A stretch of 64,000 nt of DNA from Lysobacterales bacterium (GTDB lineage: Bacteria; Pseudomonadota; Gammaproteobacteria; Xanthomonadales; Xanthomonadaceae): NCBI GenBank assembly GCA_020442465.1, contig JAGRJY010000053.1, positions 1 through 64,000 on the forward strand. The letters run 5' to 3'. Below are positions 55,751 through 64,000 of this stretch, piece after piece (within the stretch, counting starts at the first letter, position 1; every line of letters starts with the position of its first letter). The translations under genes and the position numbers were made by a program. Below the pieces are notes generated by a model. The model ran no database searches, was not told the origin of the DNA, and saw only the letters and a program-made list of their open reading frames with translations.

Positions 55751-57099
55751 AATTTTCGCGACGACATTGGTTTGGACTGGCCGGCGCTTCAGCGCTCGCA
55801 CCCTGGGCCCTGGGCCCGCGAGCAGCGGTCGCATCGGAGTCGCCCGCCCTGGCCGGAGTGCATGCCCCGGTGCACACCCTGAACGGCTGGACGCTTCCAT
55901 ATCGCATGGTGGACGGCGTCAAGGAGTTTCATCTGGTGGCGGAAGAAATCGAGCACGAGTTCGCGCCGGGTTGCCGCGCCCGATGCTGGGGCTACAACGG
56001 CACCACGCCGGGCCCCACGATCGAGGCCGTCGAAGGCGACCGCGTGCGTATCTACGTGACCAACCGCCTGCCGGAACACACCACGATCCACTGGCACGGG
56101 ATCATACTGCCGAGCGGCATGGATGGCGTCGGTGGCCTGTCTCAACCGCACATTCAGCCCGGCGAGACCTACGTCTACGAATTCACCCTGCGCCAGCACG
56201 GCACCCACATGTATCACCCGCATGCCGACGAAATGGTGCAGCTGGCGGTGGGCATGATGGGCATGTTCATCATTCACCCCAAGGACGGCGAGCCGGAACG
56301 CATCGATCGCGACTACGCCATCATGCTGCACAACTGGGCGCTGCATCCTGGCACTTATCGTCCCGATCCATCGGTGCTGCAGGACTTCGACCTGTGGACG
56401 ATGAACAGCAAGGTGTTTCCCGCCATCGCTCCACTCGTGGCTCGAACCGGCGAGCGCGTGCGGATTCGTCTCGGCAACCTGTCGATGTGGAACCATCCCA
56501 TCCACATGCATGGTCCGCGCTTCGTGGTAACCGGTGGCGATGGCGGCCGCTGGCCGAAATCCCAGTGGCGTTCGGAAGTCACCGAGATCATCGGTGTCGG
56601 GCAAACGCGCGACTTCGAATTCATCGCCGAGCCGGGCGACTGGGCGTTCCACTGCCACATGTCGCACCACACGATGAACGCGATGGGGCACGAGATCCCC
56701 AACACCCTGGGGGTTGATCAGTCGGGCATCGAATCGGAAATCCGCAAGCTGTTGCCCGGTTACATGGCCATGGGCGAAGGCGGCATGGGCGAACACCAGA
56801 ACCACACCGACTCCGGACACATGCGCGGCCCGGAGAACACGCTGGCGATGATGATGGGCAACGGTCCGTTCGGCAATCTGGAAATGGGCGGCATGTTCAC
56901 CGTGGTCAAGGTGCGCGACGATCTCGCCGCCGGCGACTACCGCGATCCAGGCTGGTATCCGAATCCGAAGGGCACGGTTTCTTCATGCGTCAGCAGGGAT
57001 CCCGGCTTCGGCGCGCCGCACCGGCGGGGACCGCCGCCCGGTCCACCCGCAGACATGAAGGCCGCACCGGTCGATCATTCGAAGATGAAGCATGGGTAG
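55747..57099 (+). CDS. Multicopper oxidase, Tat-exported (copper resistance)
   Basis: The 450-residue protein starts MKFSRRHWFGLAGASALAP, a Tat signal, so it folds before export to the periplasm. Copper ligands are visible: HWHG (115-118), HMYHPH, HPIHMHG and HCHMSHHTMNAM (302-313), the last fitting HCHxxxHxxxxM with an axial Met as in laccase-like type 1 sites. It probably oxidises Cu(I) to less toxic Cu(II). A Met- and His-rich stretch (MAMGEGGMGEHQNH, DHSKMKHG) near the end may bind copper. The start overlaps the TolC gene stop by four bases. Confidence 0.92.
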   Translation: MKFSRRHWFGLAGASALAPWALGPRAAVASESPALAGVHAPVHTLNGWTLPYRMVDGVKEFHLVAEEIEHEFAPGCRARCWGYNGTTPGPTIEAVEGDRVRIYVTNRLPEHTTIHWHGIILPSGMDGVGGLSQPHIQPGETYVYEFTLRQHGTHMYHPHADEMVQLAVGMMGMFIIHPKDGEPERIDRDYAIMLHNWALHPGTYRPDPSVLQDFDLWTMNSKVFPAIAPLVARTGERVRIRLGNLSMWNHPIHMHGPRFVVTGGDGGRWPKSQWRSEVTEIIGVGQTRDFEFIAEPGDWAFHCHMSHHTMNAMGHEIPNTLGVDQSGIESEIRKLLPGYMAMGEGGMGEHQNHTDSGHMRGPENTLAMMMGNGPFGNLEMGGMFTVVKVRDDLAAGDYRDPGWYPNPKGTVSSCVSRDPGFGAPHRRGPPPGPPADMKAAPVDHSKMKHG

Positions 57100-57223
57100 G
57101 CGCACGCTGTGAGCCGGTGGTGCATGTGAGCGTGCGCGGCCCAGGGCGGACGGCGACTCGTCCGCCCGTGCCGAAGGCAGCAGGCATCAGTCGCGGCCAA
57201 GCGGTCTTCGCCATGGCATGACC

Positions 57224-57248
57224 TTGACTCTGGACCGTGGTCCAGAGT
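57224..57248 (+). promoter_or_regulatory. MerR-type operator/promoter dyad
   Basis: ACTCTGGACC at 57227-57236 and GGTCCAGAGT at 57239-57248 form a perfect 10-bp inverted repeat with two bases between. It overlaps a -35-like TTGACT at 57224-57229, and a weak -10-like GCAGAC follows about 19 bases later. MerR-family promoters have just this long spacer with the dyad between -35 and -10. It lies 39 bases before the MerR gene, so autoregulation of that gene and the ATPase is likely. Confidence 0.75.
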
Positions 57249-57286
57249 GCAGACTGCGCATCACCGGAGAGTGAGGGAGAACAGCG

Positions 57287-57691
57287 ATGTCCCATCTGAG
57301 CATCGGGCAGCTGGCCAAGCGCGGTGGCGTGGGCATCGACACCCTGCGCTACTACGAAAGGAACCGACTGTTGTCGCCCGCGGGAAGACTGGACTCGGGT
57401 TATCGCCGTTACGGCGAGGCTGAGCTCAAGCGGCTGCGTTTCATTCGCCGGGCCAAGTCCTTGGGGTTCTCGCTGGAAGACATCCGCGGGCTGCTTGCGC
57501 TCAGCGACGAGCGCGACGTGGCGAAGGTGAGGAAAGTCGCCAGCGACAAGCTCGACGACATCGCACGACGCATCGACGAGCTCGAACGCGTGCGCGCCGG
57601 ATTGAACCGTCTGGTGGCGGCCTGTCCGGGCCACGGACGGGCCGATGCCTGCCCGATCCTCAACGCGTTGTCCGGGGAGGAAGCATCATGA
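57287..57691 (+). CDS. MerR-family heavy-metal-responsive regulator (CueR-like)
   Basis: The 134-residue protein has the MerR winged helix ([56 protein letters not shown]), a dimerisation helix and a metal-binding loop near the C-terminus, C113-PGHGRADA-C122-PI. CueR has a similar C-PG...C-PI loop but with seven residues between the cysteines; here there are eight. Given the neighbours, copper or silver is the likely ligand, though cadmium, zinc or lead cannot be excluded. Its stop overlaps the ATPase start (ATGA), and a MerR-type dyad lies just upstream. Confidence 0.88.
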   Translation: MSHLSIGQLAKRGGVGIDTLRYYERNRLLSPAGRLDSGYRRYGEAELKRLRFIRRAKSLGFSLEDIRGLLALSDERDVAKVRKVASDKLDDIARRIDELERVRAGLNRLVAACPGHGRADACPILNALSGEEAS

Positions 57692-60318
57692 ACGGCAAGT
57701 TCGAACCCGGTCACCCGCGCCCCGACGATGGCTGCTGCGGCGGTGCCTCCGATCAGCCATCCAAAGAGGCGCCGGGATCGGCCAGTCCGGAACCGGCTGC
57801 GGAGCATTCTTGCCACGCTGGCCACGCCCATGCGCACGGGCACTCGCACCATTCGGCAGAAGAGATGCCGCGCAAGCCAGCGCGCGCGCACGCCGGCGAC
57901 GACACCTGTGGCGCGCAGGGTGAGTCCACGTCCGATCGCCACCGTCAAGCCGGGGAGGAAAGTGGATCAAGGGGTGGCTGCGGCCACGCACATGCCACGC
58001 GTCCTGCCGGGGCCTCGGGGAATGCGAGCGACGCGACGCTGCGGGACCCTGTCTGCGGCATGGTGGTCCTCGCCGACACACCGCACCGGACGGACTACCA
58101 GGGCAACACAGTCCGCTTCTGCTCGGCGGGGTGTCGCAGCAAGTTCGTGGCCGATCCGGAGCGATACGTGTCCGCGCATCCGTCGCCGGCGCCGACAAGC
58201 CAGGCGCCGGACGGCGCCCTCTACACCTGCCCGATGCATCCCGAGATCGAGCAGGACCATCCAGGAACCTGCCCGATCTGCGGTATGGCCCTGGAACCCC
58301 TCATGCCCGCACTGGACGAGGAAGAGAACCCGGAACTGGTGGACTTCCGCCGCCGCTTCTGGCTCACCCTGCCGCTGTCCGTGCTGGTGCTTGCGATCGC
58401 GATGTTCGGTCAACACGTCGCGACACTGCCGGTCGACACGCGCACCTGGATCGAGATGGCGCTGTCCACGCCGGTGGTGCTGTGGGCCGGCTGGCCGTTC
58501 TTCCAGCGCTGGGTTTCATCGCTGCGCCATCGCAGCCCCAACATGTGGACCCTGATCGGCACCGGCGTCGGTGCATCGTATGGTTACAGCCTGGTCGCCG
58601 CGCTGGCGCCCGACCTGTTCCCCACGGCCTTTCGCGAGCACGGGCGCATCGGCGTGTACTTCGAGGCTGCCGCCGTGATCGTGTCGCTGACCCTGCTCGG
58701 CCAGCTGCTCGAGCTCAAGGCACGGTCGAGCACGTCGGCGGCGATCAAGTCGCTGCTCGGGCTGGCGCCAAAGACAGCGCGACGCCTGCGTGACGACGGC
58801 AACGACGAGGACATCCCGCTGACCCACGTGCACGTGGGGGACCGCCTGCGCGTGCGACCCGGTGAGAAGGTGCCGGTCGATGGCGTCGTGATCGAGGGCC
58901 GTTCCGCGGTCGACGAGTCGATGCTGACCGGCGAGTCGGTGCCGGTGGAAAAGCATGCGGATGACCGGGTGATCGGCGCGACCATCAACGGCAGCGGCAG
59001 CCTGGTGATCCGCGCCGAGCGCATCGGCTCCGAGACGATGCTCGCGCAGATCGTCCAGCTGGTGGCGCAGGCGCAACGCTCGCGCGCCCCGATGCAGCGC
59101 CTGGCCGATCGGGTCAGTTTCTGGTTCGTGCTCGCGGTCATGGCGGCCTCGCTGGGAACGTTCGTGGCGTGGGGACTGTTCGGTCCTGATCCGGCCTGGA
59201 CCTACGCGATCGTCAACGCCGTGTCGGTGTTGATCATTGCCTGTCCCTGCGCACTCGGACTCGCGACGCCGATGTCGATCATGGTGGCGAGCGGGCGTGC
59301 TGCGCAGGGTGGTGTGCTGTTCCGCGATGCCGAGGCCATCGAGCGCCTGCGCACGGTCGACACGGTGATCGTCGACAAGACCGGCACGCTGACCGAAGGC
59401 AAGCCAGCGTTTCGCACGGTCGTGGCCGCAGACGGATGGACCGAGCACGAGGTGTTGCGTCTGGCCGCCAGCCTCGACCGGGGCAGCGAGCATCCGCTCG
59501 CCGATGCCATCGTGGGGGAGGCGCGGGCGCGGGCGCTGGACCTCGCCGACGTCGCGGAGTTTGAATCGGCCACAGGAATCGGCGTGCGCGGACGCGTCGA
59601 GGGCAAGTCGCTGGCGTTGGGCAACGACGCACTGATGGTCGAACAGGGCGTAGACCTTTCGCCGCTCGGCGACCGCGTCGACGGCCTGCGCCAGGACGGC
59701 GCCAGCGTGATGTTCCTCGCTGTTGACCGACGGCTCGCCGGCCTGATCGCAGTGGCCGACCCGATCAAGACCAGCACGCCGCAGGCGATTTCGGCCTTGC
59801 GTGCGGCCGGGCTGCACCTCGTCATGGCCACCGGAGATGGCCGAGCCACGGCTGAAGCGGTGGCGCGCCAACTGGGCATCGAGGCGGTCCATGGCGAGGT
59901 GCGGCCCGGGGACAAGGCCGAACTGGTGCGCAGCCTGCAGCAGCAGGGCAGGCGCGTTGCGATGGCCGGCGATGGCATCAACGATGCCCCCGCACTGGCT
60001 GCAGCCGACGTCGGCATCGCGATGGGTACCGGCACCGATGTCGCCATGTCGAGTGCCCAGGTCACTCTGGTGAAGGGCGACTTGCGCGGCATTCTGCGCG
60101 CGCGCGGGATCTCGCAGTCGACCGTGCGCAACATGCGCCAGAACCTGGCGTTCGCATTCGCCTACAACGCGCTGGGCGTACCGCTGGCAGCCGGCGTGCT
60201 TTATCCCGTGTTCGGCCTGCTGCTCAGCCCGATGATCGCCGCATTGGCGATGAGTCTTTCCTCGGTATCGGTGGTGGCGAACGCGCTCCGGCTGGGACGC
60301 CGGGCATCGGATTCATAG
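57688..60318 (+). CDS. Copper-translocating P1B-type ATPase with His-rich, YHS and CPMHP-type N-terminal domains
   Basis: The 876-residue inner-membrane pump exports copper using ATP. The N-terminus is Cys/His-rich ([18 protein letters not shown]), then a YHS domain (about 119-160; [17 protein letters not shown]), then a heavy-metal-binding segment [20 protein letters not shown] (about 181-201). There is no usual HMA domain. Core motifs: CPC at 519-521 in the membrane, DKTGTLTEG (Asp 563), SEHPLADAI and [10 protein letters not shown] (Asp 762); the last helix has [15 protein letters not shown], matching copper/silver pumps. It overlaps the MerR gene by four bases, so the two form an operon. 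Confidence 0.93.
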   Translation: MNGKFEPGHPRPDDGCCGGASDQPSKEAPGSASPEPAAEHSCHAGHAHAHGHSHHSAEEMPRKPARAHAGDDTCGAQGESTSDRHRQAGEESGSRGGCGHAHATRPAGASGNASDATLRDPVCGMVVLADTPHRTDYQGNTVRFCSAGCRSKFVADPERYVSAHPSPAPTSQAPDGALYTCPMHPEIEQDHPGTCPICGMALEPLMPALDEEENPELVDFRRRFWLTLPLSVLVLAIAMFGQHVATLPVDTRTWIEMALSTPVVLWAGWPFFQRWVSSLRHRSPNMWTLIGTGVGASYGYSLVAALAPDLFPTAFREHGRIGVYFEAAAVIVSLTLLGQLLELKARSSTSAAIKSLLGLAPKTARRLRDDGNDEDIPLTHVHVGDRLRVRPGEKVPVDGVVIEGRSAVDESMLTGESVPVEKHADDRVIGATINGSGSLVIRAERIGSETMLAQIVQLVAQAQRSRAPMQRLADRVSFWFVLAVMAASLGTFVAWGLFGPDPAWTYAIVNAVSVLIIACPCALGLATPMSIMVASGRAAQGGVLFRDAEAIERLRTVDTVIVDKTGTLTEGKPAFRTVVAADGWTEHEVLRLAASLDRGSEHPLADAIVGEARARALDLADVAEFESATGIGVRGRVEGKSLALGNDALMVEQGVDLSPLGDRVDGLRQDGASVMFLAVDRRLAGLIAVADPIKTSTPQAISALRAAGLHLVMATGDGRATAEAVARQLGIEAVHGEVRPGDKAELVRSLQQQGRRVAMAGDGINDAPALAAADVGIAMGTGTDVAMSSAQVTLVKGDLRGILRARGISQSTVRNMRQNLAFAFAYNALGVPLAAGVLYPVFGLLLSPMIAALAMSLSSVSVVANALRLGRRASDS

Positions 60319-60371
60319 CGGTCCGAGTGGCAGCCAGTCGTCGGACTTCGGGTGAACGAAATGTTCAGAAG

Positions 60372-61355
60372 TCAGACGGCGACGCGATTTCGACCGTGCT
60401 GCTTGGCTTCGTACAGGCGCGCGTCGGCGCGCTGGAGCCAGCTGGAGACCGCCTCATCCGCATCGAGTTGGGCGGCGCCGATGCTCACGGTGACCGCATG
60501 CCCAGGCAGGATGGCCTGACTGGCGATCGCGCTGCGCACGGCTTCGGCACGCATGCGTGCAGCCGCCAGGTCGCAGTCGTGCAGAAGGATCAGGAACTCC
60601 TCGCCGCCTACCCGGAAGCAGCGATCGCCATCCCGGGTCTGCGCGCGCATGGTGGCGGCCACGCGGCACAGCACGTCGTCGCCCACGGCGTGGCCGTGGG
60701 TGTCGTTGATCCGCTTGAACCAGTTGACATCCAGCATCAGGGCCGACACCGGCGCCATGCCGGAGCGGGACGAGTCGGCGAGCAGATCGATGTGGGTGCG
60801 CAGCTGGCTACGGTTGTGCAAGCGCGTCAATGGGTCCATGCGCGCCATGTCTTCGAGCACTTCGCGTTGGCGCTCGATCACGCGCACGAACAGGGAGGCG
60901 AACACGATCACCGAAATGAGCGAAACGACGAAACGCGGCCAGAGCTCGGTTCCGGTCACCGGCAGGCTGACGGTGCCCACGGCCAACACCAGCAGGCTGT
61001 TCAGGATGAGCGCGTGACGCTCCTGGAACATCACGCTGAAGGCGAGCACGGTCGGGTAGCACCAGAGCACGCCGATCATGCCCTGGCGCTGGATCGACAA
61101 CACCAGAAAGGCGAACACGGTCGGCGCCACCAGCCACGCGCCCAGACTGGCCCAGCGGGACTGGGTGCGGCTGCTCCAGGCGGCGAAGACCAGGGTGAGC
61201 ACGATCCAGGTCGACCAAAGCCCGAGCAGCCAGCGGCCTTGCAGCACGTTGTTCAGCGCAAACGGCAAGAGCAGGATCGAGGCCGCCACGGCGACCGCCA
61301 GTCTCGCGCTGTGGCGGAAGTCGGCGGGCAGGGCGGGGGCAGTGGTGAGTGTCAT
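60372..61355 (-). CDS. Membrane-bound diguanylate cyclase (GGDEF)
   Basis: From the ATG at 61355 the 327-residue protein has five to six membrane helices (about 15-150) and a C-terminal GGDEF domain beginning MDPLTRLHNRSQL. The active site reads GGEEF, an accepted variant, and RDGD five residues before it fits the RxxD inhibitory site, so product feedback by c-di-GMP is likely. The frame is open upstream to 61565, overlapping the TonB receptor gene, but family features start at 61355. It lies downstream of that receptor gene on the same strand, 167 bases away, and converges on the copper ATPase gene. Confidence 0.9.
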   Translation of the reverse strand: MTLTTAPALPADFRHSARLAVAVAASILLLPFALNNVLQGRWLLGLWSTWIVLTLVFAAWSSRTQSRWASLGAWLVAPTVFAFLVLSIQRQGMIGVLWCYPTVLAFSVMFQERHALILNSLLVLAVGTVSLPVTGTELWPRFVVSLISVIVFASLFVRVIERQREVLEDMARMDPLTRLHNRSQLRTHIDLLADSSRSGMAPVSALMLDVNWFKRINDTHGHAVGDDVLCRVAATMRAQTRDGDRCFRVGGEEFLILLHDCDLAAARMRAEAVRSAIASQAILPGHAVTVSIGAAQLDADEAVSSWLQRADARLYEAKQHGRNRVAV

Positions 61356-61522
61356 GCGACGGTACCGGGGTCTGGCATCGGTACCGAGTCTGCGCGGCGA
61401 TTGTGCAGCAAACGTGGAGCCACCCACGCCGGGTGGCCCCGGGCGCGGGATGGAGGCCGCGGGCGTGATGCGGCTGGTGTGATGGGTTGATTCCGGTGCC
61501 GCCGGGCTCCCGCTCGACCTTG

Positions 61523-63481
61523 CTACTCGGTCGTGCCGAAATCCCAGCTCACGCCCACGCTCCACAGACGATCGCGGTAGCCGCTGAAGATCAGCCCTCC
61601 GGCCGTTCCGGTTTCGAGGTAGTTGATATCCCCTTCGAAGAGGTTGCGCGCGCCCACATCCACGCGCAGCTGCGGTACGCCCGGCGGCCGGTAGGTCAGC
61701 CCAAGGTTCACCGCGTTGTAGCCTTCCTGAAAGCCGGCAACGCCACGGTCAGCGCGACGTCCGACGTGCTGCCAGTGGAGGCCGCCCGACCAGGCACCGC
61801 CGTTATCGACGATGAAGGCCAGATTGCCGAGCTGCTCGGGCTGACCGATGCTGGCAGCGCCGAATCCGAGCGGAGGCTGTCCGGGCCCACCGGAGATCGC
61901 GGAACGGCCATCGAAGGCATTCGCAGTCGAATAGGTCGCCATGCTCTTCAGCCATGCGTTGAACTGGATGTTCAGTTCGAACTCGAGCCCCTGGGCATCG
62001 ATCTCCGGATTCAGCGCGGCAATGCCCACGCCCTCGGGGAAGATCATGTCGGTGACCTTGTTGTTGAAGCCGGTCGCGCGGAACACGGTCTTGCTGCCGC
62101 GATAGACGTAGCTGATCTCGCTCGACTGCACGCGTTCGAATGGAATGTGGCCGCGCGGCTCGCCGTTGGAGAACCCTTCCTGGTAAGTGGGCGAGCGGAA
62201 GCCCTCCGCGTACTGCGCCTTGAGCAGATGGTGGTCGTCGATCTGCCACAGTGCAGCGATGCGCGGTGTGAGCTGGCTGTCGACGCCTTCGAGGTCGTCC
62301 CAGCGCAGGCCCGCGGTGATCTGCACGTTGTCGAGCGGGTTGAACTGGTTCTGCAGCACGGCCGAGTACATCTGCCGGCTGTGCCGCACCTCGGGCGGTG
62401 GCGGCGTGCCGGGCGGGCCCTCCGCGGGCGAGTAGGCGCGATCGATGTCCAGATCGGTCACGGTGACCTGGCCGAGCAGCAGGTTGCTGCCCCACTTGCG
62501 CACGATGTCGCCGCCGATTTCCGTGCGACTGCCTTCAAAGCCTGCGAAGCGCCGGTCGTATTCGCTGTCCTGGTACTGCACCCAGGCCGCGGCGCGGTTC
62601 TCGTCCTCTCCCGACCATTCGCGACGCACGTCGGCGGTGTAGCCTCGCTCGATCTGGACGTTGGTGCGGAACGGAACGGGCGGCGGCGGTTGCCCCGGGC
62701 GGGAAGTGTTGCGCACCTGCCCGCTGAAGTCGCGGTCGATGCCGGTGAGCTTGAAGCTCCAGTCGTGCAGGCCCAGACGCAGATTGAGAATGCTGCGCTG
62801 TTCGTCGTTGTCCAGCGCGTTGGCGACGTCGTAGCGATCGCTGCGCCAGTCGGACAGATTGCCGCTCAGCGCGAAGTCGCGTTCCTCGTTGCGGGTAGAG
62901 AACGCCGCATAGGCGTTGTTGCGATTTCCGCTGCCGCGATTGAGTCCGACCACGTTGTCGTGGTGACGGGTGACGATGTTGATCAGGCCCATGTAGGCGA
63001 AGTCGCCGTGTACGCCCGAACCCGGCCCGCGGATCACCTCGATGCGCTCGATCTGCTCGATCGGCATCAGCAGCACGGCGCTGCTCTGGAAGGCCGCCTC
63101 GCGCGACGAGGGCAGGCCGTCGACCAGTACCTTGATGTTGCCGGCATTGAAGAAGAAGTCGACGCTGCGCACGCGGATGGTCGCGGCGCCGAACTGATTG
63201 CGCTGGATGTCGAGCCCGGGCACCAGCGCCAGGGCGTCGAGCGCGGTGCGCGCACCGATCAGGCGCATGTCGGACGCATGCAGCACGCTGACCATGCCGG
63301 GGACATAGTCGGCGTTCTGCTTGCTGCGGGTCGCGAGCTCGGTTTCCTCCGAGAGAATGTCGAGCAGCGCCTCGAGGTCGTCGTCCTCGGCGGCGGCCAT
63401 ACCGGGCAGCAGGCACAGTCCGAGGGCGAGGGCCAGCGGGCTGAGCCGCAGGCAGGGTAGGTGGCGAGCTTCCGGGCTCAT
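61523..63481 (-). CDS. TonB-dependent outer-membrane receptor
   Basis: The 652-residue protein has a signal peptide (LALALGLCLLPGMAAA), a plug domain (about 50-165; DYVPGMVSVLHASDM, ALALVPGLDIQ, IERIEVIRGPGSGVHGDFAYMGLINIVT) and a 22-strand-type barrel ending SVGVSWDFG. The ELATRSKQNADYVPGM opening resembles a group of receptors found in Vibrio and relatives whose ligand is unknown. I see no obvious TonB box. Its start overlaps the stop of the upstream GGDEF gene (ATGA), so the two are cotranslated. Confidence 0.9.
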   Translation of the reverse strand: MSPEARHLPCLRLSPLALALGLCLLPGMAAAEDDDLEALLDILSEETELATRSKQNADYVPGMVSVLHASDMRLIGARTALDALALVPGLDIQRNQFGAATIRVRSVDFFFNAGNIKVLVDGLPSSREAAFQSSAVLLMPIEQIERIEVIRGPGSGVHGDFAYMGLINIVTRHHDNVVGLNRGSGNRNNAYAAFSTRNEERDFALSGNLSDWRSDRYDVANALDNDEQRSILNLRLGLHDWSFKLTGIDRDFSGQVRNTSRPGQPPPPVPFRTNVQIERGYTADVRREWSGEDENRAAAWVQYQDSEYDRRFAGFEGSRTEIGGDIVRKWGSNLLLGQVTVTDLDIDRAYSPAEGPPGTPPPPEVRHSRQMYSAVLQNQFNPLDNVQITAGLRWDDLEGVDSQLTPRIAALWQIDDHHLLKAQYAEGFRSPTYQEGFSNGEPRGHIPFERVQSSEISYVYRGSKTVFRATGFNNKVTDMIFPEGVGIAALNPEIDAQGLEFELNIQFNAWLKSMATYSTANAFDGRSAISGGPGQPPLGFGAASIGQPEQLGNLAFIVDNGGAWSGGLHWQHVGRRADRGVAGFQEGYNAVNLGLTYRPPGVPQLRVDVGARNLFEGDINYLETGTAGGLIFSGYRDRLWSVGVSWDFGTTE

Positions 63482-64000
63482 GGCGAATCCTCCAGGCGCA
63501 AGGTGATCACGGTGTCGTCGTCGAAGCGGCGCCAGTGCGCTCGGGCACGGCCCGCCCGCTTCGCCTGATACAGCAGCGCATCCGCCGCGGCAAGCGCGTC
63601 GCCCATGTCGATGCCCGAGCGGGGCGCGACCTCAAGCGCCCCCATGCTCAGACTGACGGTGGGCGAAGCGGTGGATCGCGGGTGCGGCAGCCCGATCTCG
63701 CGCACCGCGTCGAGTACGCGTCGAGCCTGCACCTGGGACTCGTCGGCGGGGCAAAGAATGGCGAATTCCTCGCCGCCGTAGCGCGCGACCACGTCCTCCG
63801 AGCGGTAGGCGGCGCGCGCCAGCGCCTGACCGACCTCGCGCAGGCAATGGTCGCCCGGGCCGTGCCCGAAGTGGTCGTTGTAGAGCTTGAAGAAGTCGAC
63901 GTCCGCGAGCATCAGGCAGAACGCCTCGTTACGCCGCTGGCAGGTGCGCCACATGCGGTCGAGTTCGCGGTCGAACCGCCGCCGGTTGGCGATGCCGGTC
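63478..64000 (-). CDS. Diguanylate cyclase (GGDEF), C-terminal part; gene continues past the right edge
   Basis: The frame is open to the end of the window; reading past the internal Met at 63954 gives TGIANRRRFDRELDRMW, the usual start of a GGDEF domain, so the real start lies outside. The domain continues LADVDFFKLYNDHFGHGPGD, and the catalytic site is RYGGEEF. No RxxD site precedes it (residues there are YRSEDVVARYGG), so feedback control may be lacking. Its stop overlaps the TonB receptor start by four bases. Confidence 0.9.
   Translation of the reverse strand, partial: TGIANRRRFDRELDRMWRTCQRRNEAFCLMLADVDFFKLYNDHFGHGPGDHCLREVGQALARAAYRSEDVVARYGGEEFAILCPADESQVQARRVLDAVREIGLPHPRSTASPTVSLSMGALEVAPRSGIDMGDALAAADALLYQAKRAGRARAHWRRFDDDTVITLRLEDSP

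Noticed and set aside
60319..60371. Short inverted repeat GTCCGA...TCGGAC between the copper ATPase and the convergent cyclase gene, as a terminator
   Set aside because: The stem is only six pairs, the loop is long and no T-run follows, so I could not support it.
61487..63460. 657-codon plus-strand open frame opposite the TonB receptor gene
   Set aside because: The receptor on the minus strand is well supported by its signal peptide, plug motifs and barrel end; the plus-strand frame is a shadow.

Overview
The window is GC-rich DNA (hand-counted rows of typical genes run near 65-68% GC) with dense genes. It probably comes from a gammaproteobacterium of the order Xanthomonadales (Lysobacterales). 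The best clue is the arginine pathway. It uses an N-acetylornithine carbamoyltransferase, an M20-type deacetylase and a fused acetylglutamate synthase/kinase, in the order argF'-argG-argE'-argB/A-argC-argH, a layout known from Xanthomonas relatives. All assignments come from reading the sequence; no database search was possible.

Left third (1-26,714). Two giant genes are coupled by an ATGA overlap. The first encodes a roughly 5,050-residue chain of Ig, FN3, CARDB, FlgD-like and propeller-like domains with a C-terminal IPTL-CTERM-like anchor. Its 5' end appears to be cut by the end of an IS21-like element at the window edge. The second encodes a roughly 3,540-residue, Sec-exported RHS/YD-repeat protein ending in a nuclease-like toxin tip. 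A lower-GC gene overlapping its stop codon by 11 bases is the candidate immunity gene. I regard this cassette as the best candidate for an undescribed system.

Accessory strip (26,715-36,198). Here lie broken, tandem 5' ends of a REP-associated (Y1/HUH) transposase, then many small unlinked genes: membrane proteins, a DUF5519 protein, a cold-shock/DUF1294 fusion, GNAT enzymes including a probable AAC(6')-I aminoglycoside acetyltransferase, an ABM monooxygenase, a methyltransferase, a GFA-family protein, and a minus-strand neutral zinc metallopeptidase.

Arginine operon (36,455-44,008). It begins with what looks like a classical ribosome-mediated attenuator: a short leader ORF with an Arg-Arg-Arg run, an antiterminator pairing and a strong intrinsic terminator just before argF'. 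C-rich, G-poor spacers separate some of the genes. Converging on it is a minus-strand gene for a TIGR03032-TPR-glycosyltransferase-like protein.

Right third (47,004-64,000). A roughly 2,100-residue beta-helix surface protein is built from two sizes of tandem module and carries an IPTL-CTERM anchor. After its terminator comes a copper-handling cluster: a copL-like leader gene, a TolC-type lipoprotein with a His-rich tail, a Tat-exported multicopper oxidase, a MerR-family regulator behind a perfect 10-bp dyad, and a copper P-type ATPase. The window ends on the minus strand with two GGDEF diguanylate cyclases around a TonB-dependent receptor; the last GGDEF gene runs off the right edge.

I saw no tRNA, rRNA, CRISPR array or replication origin.
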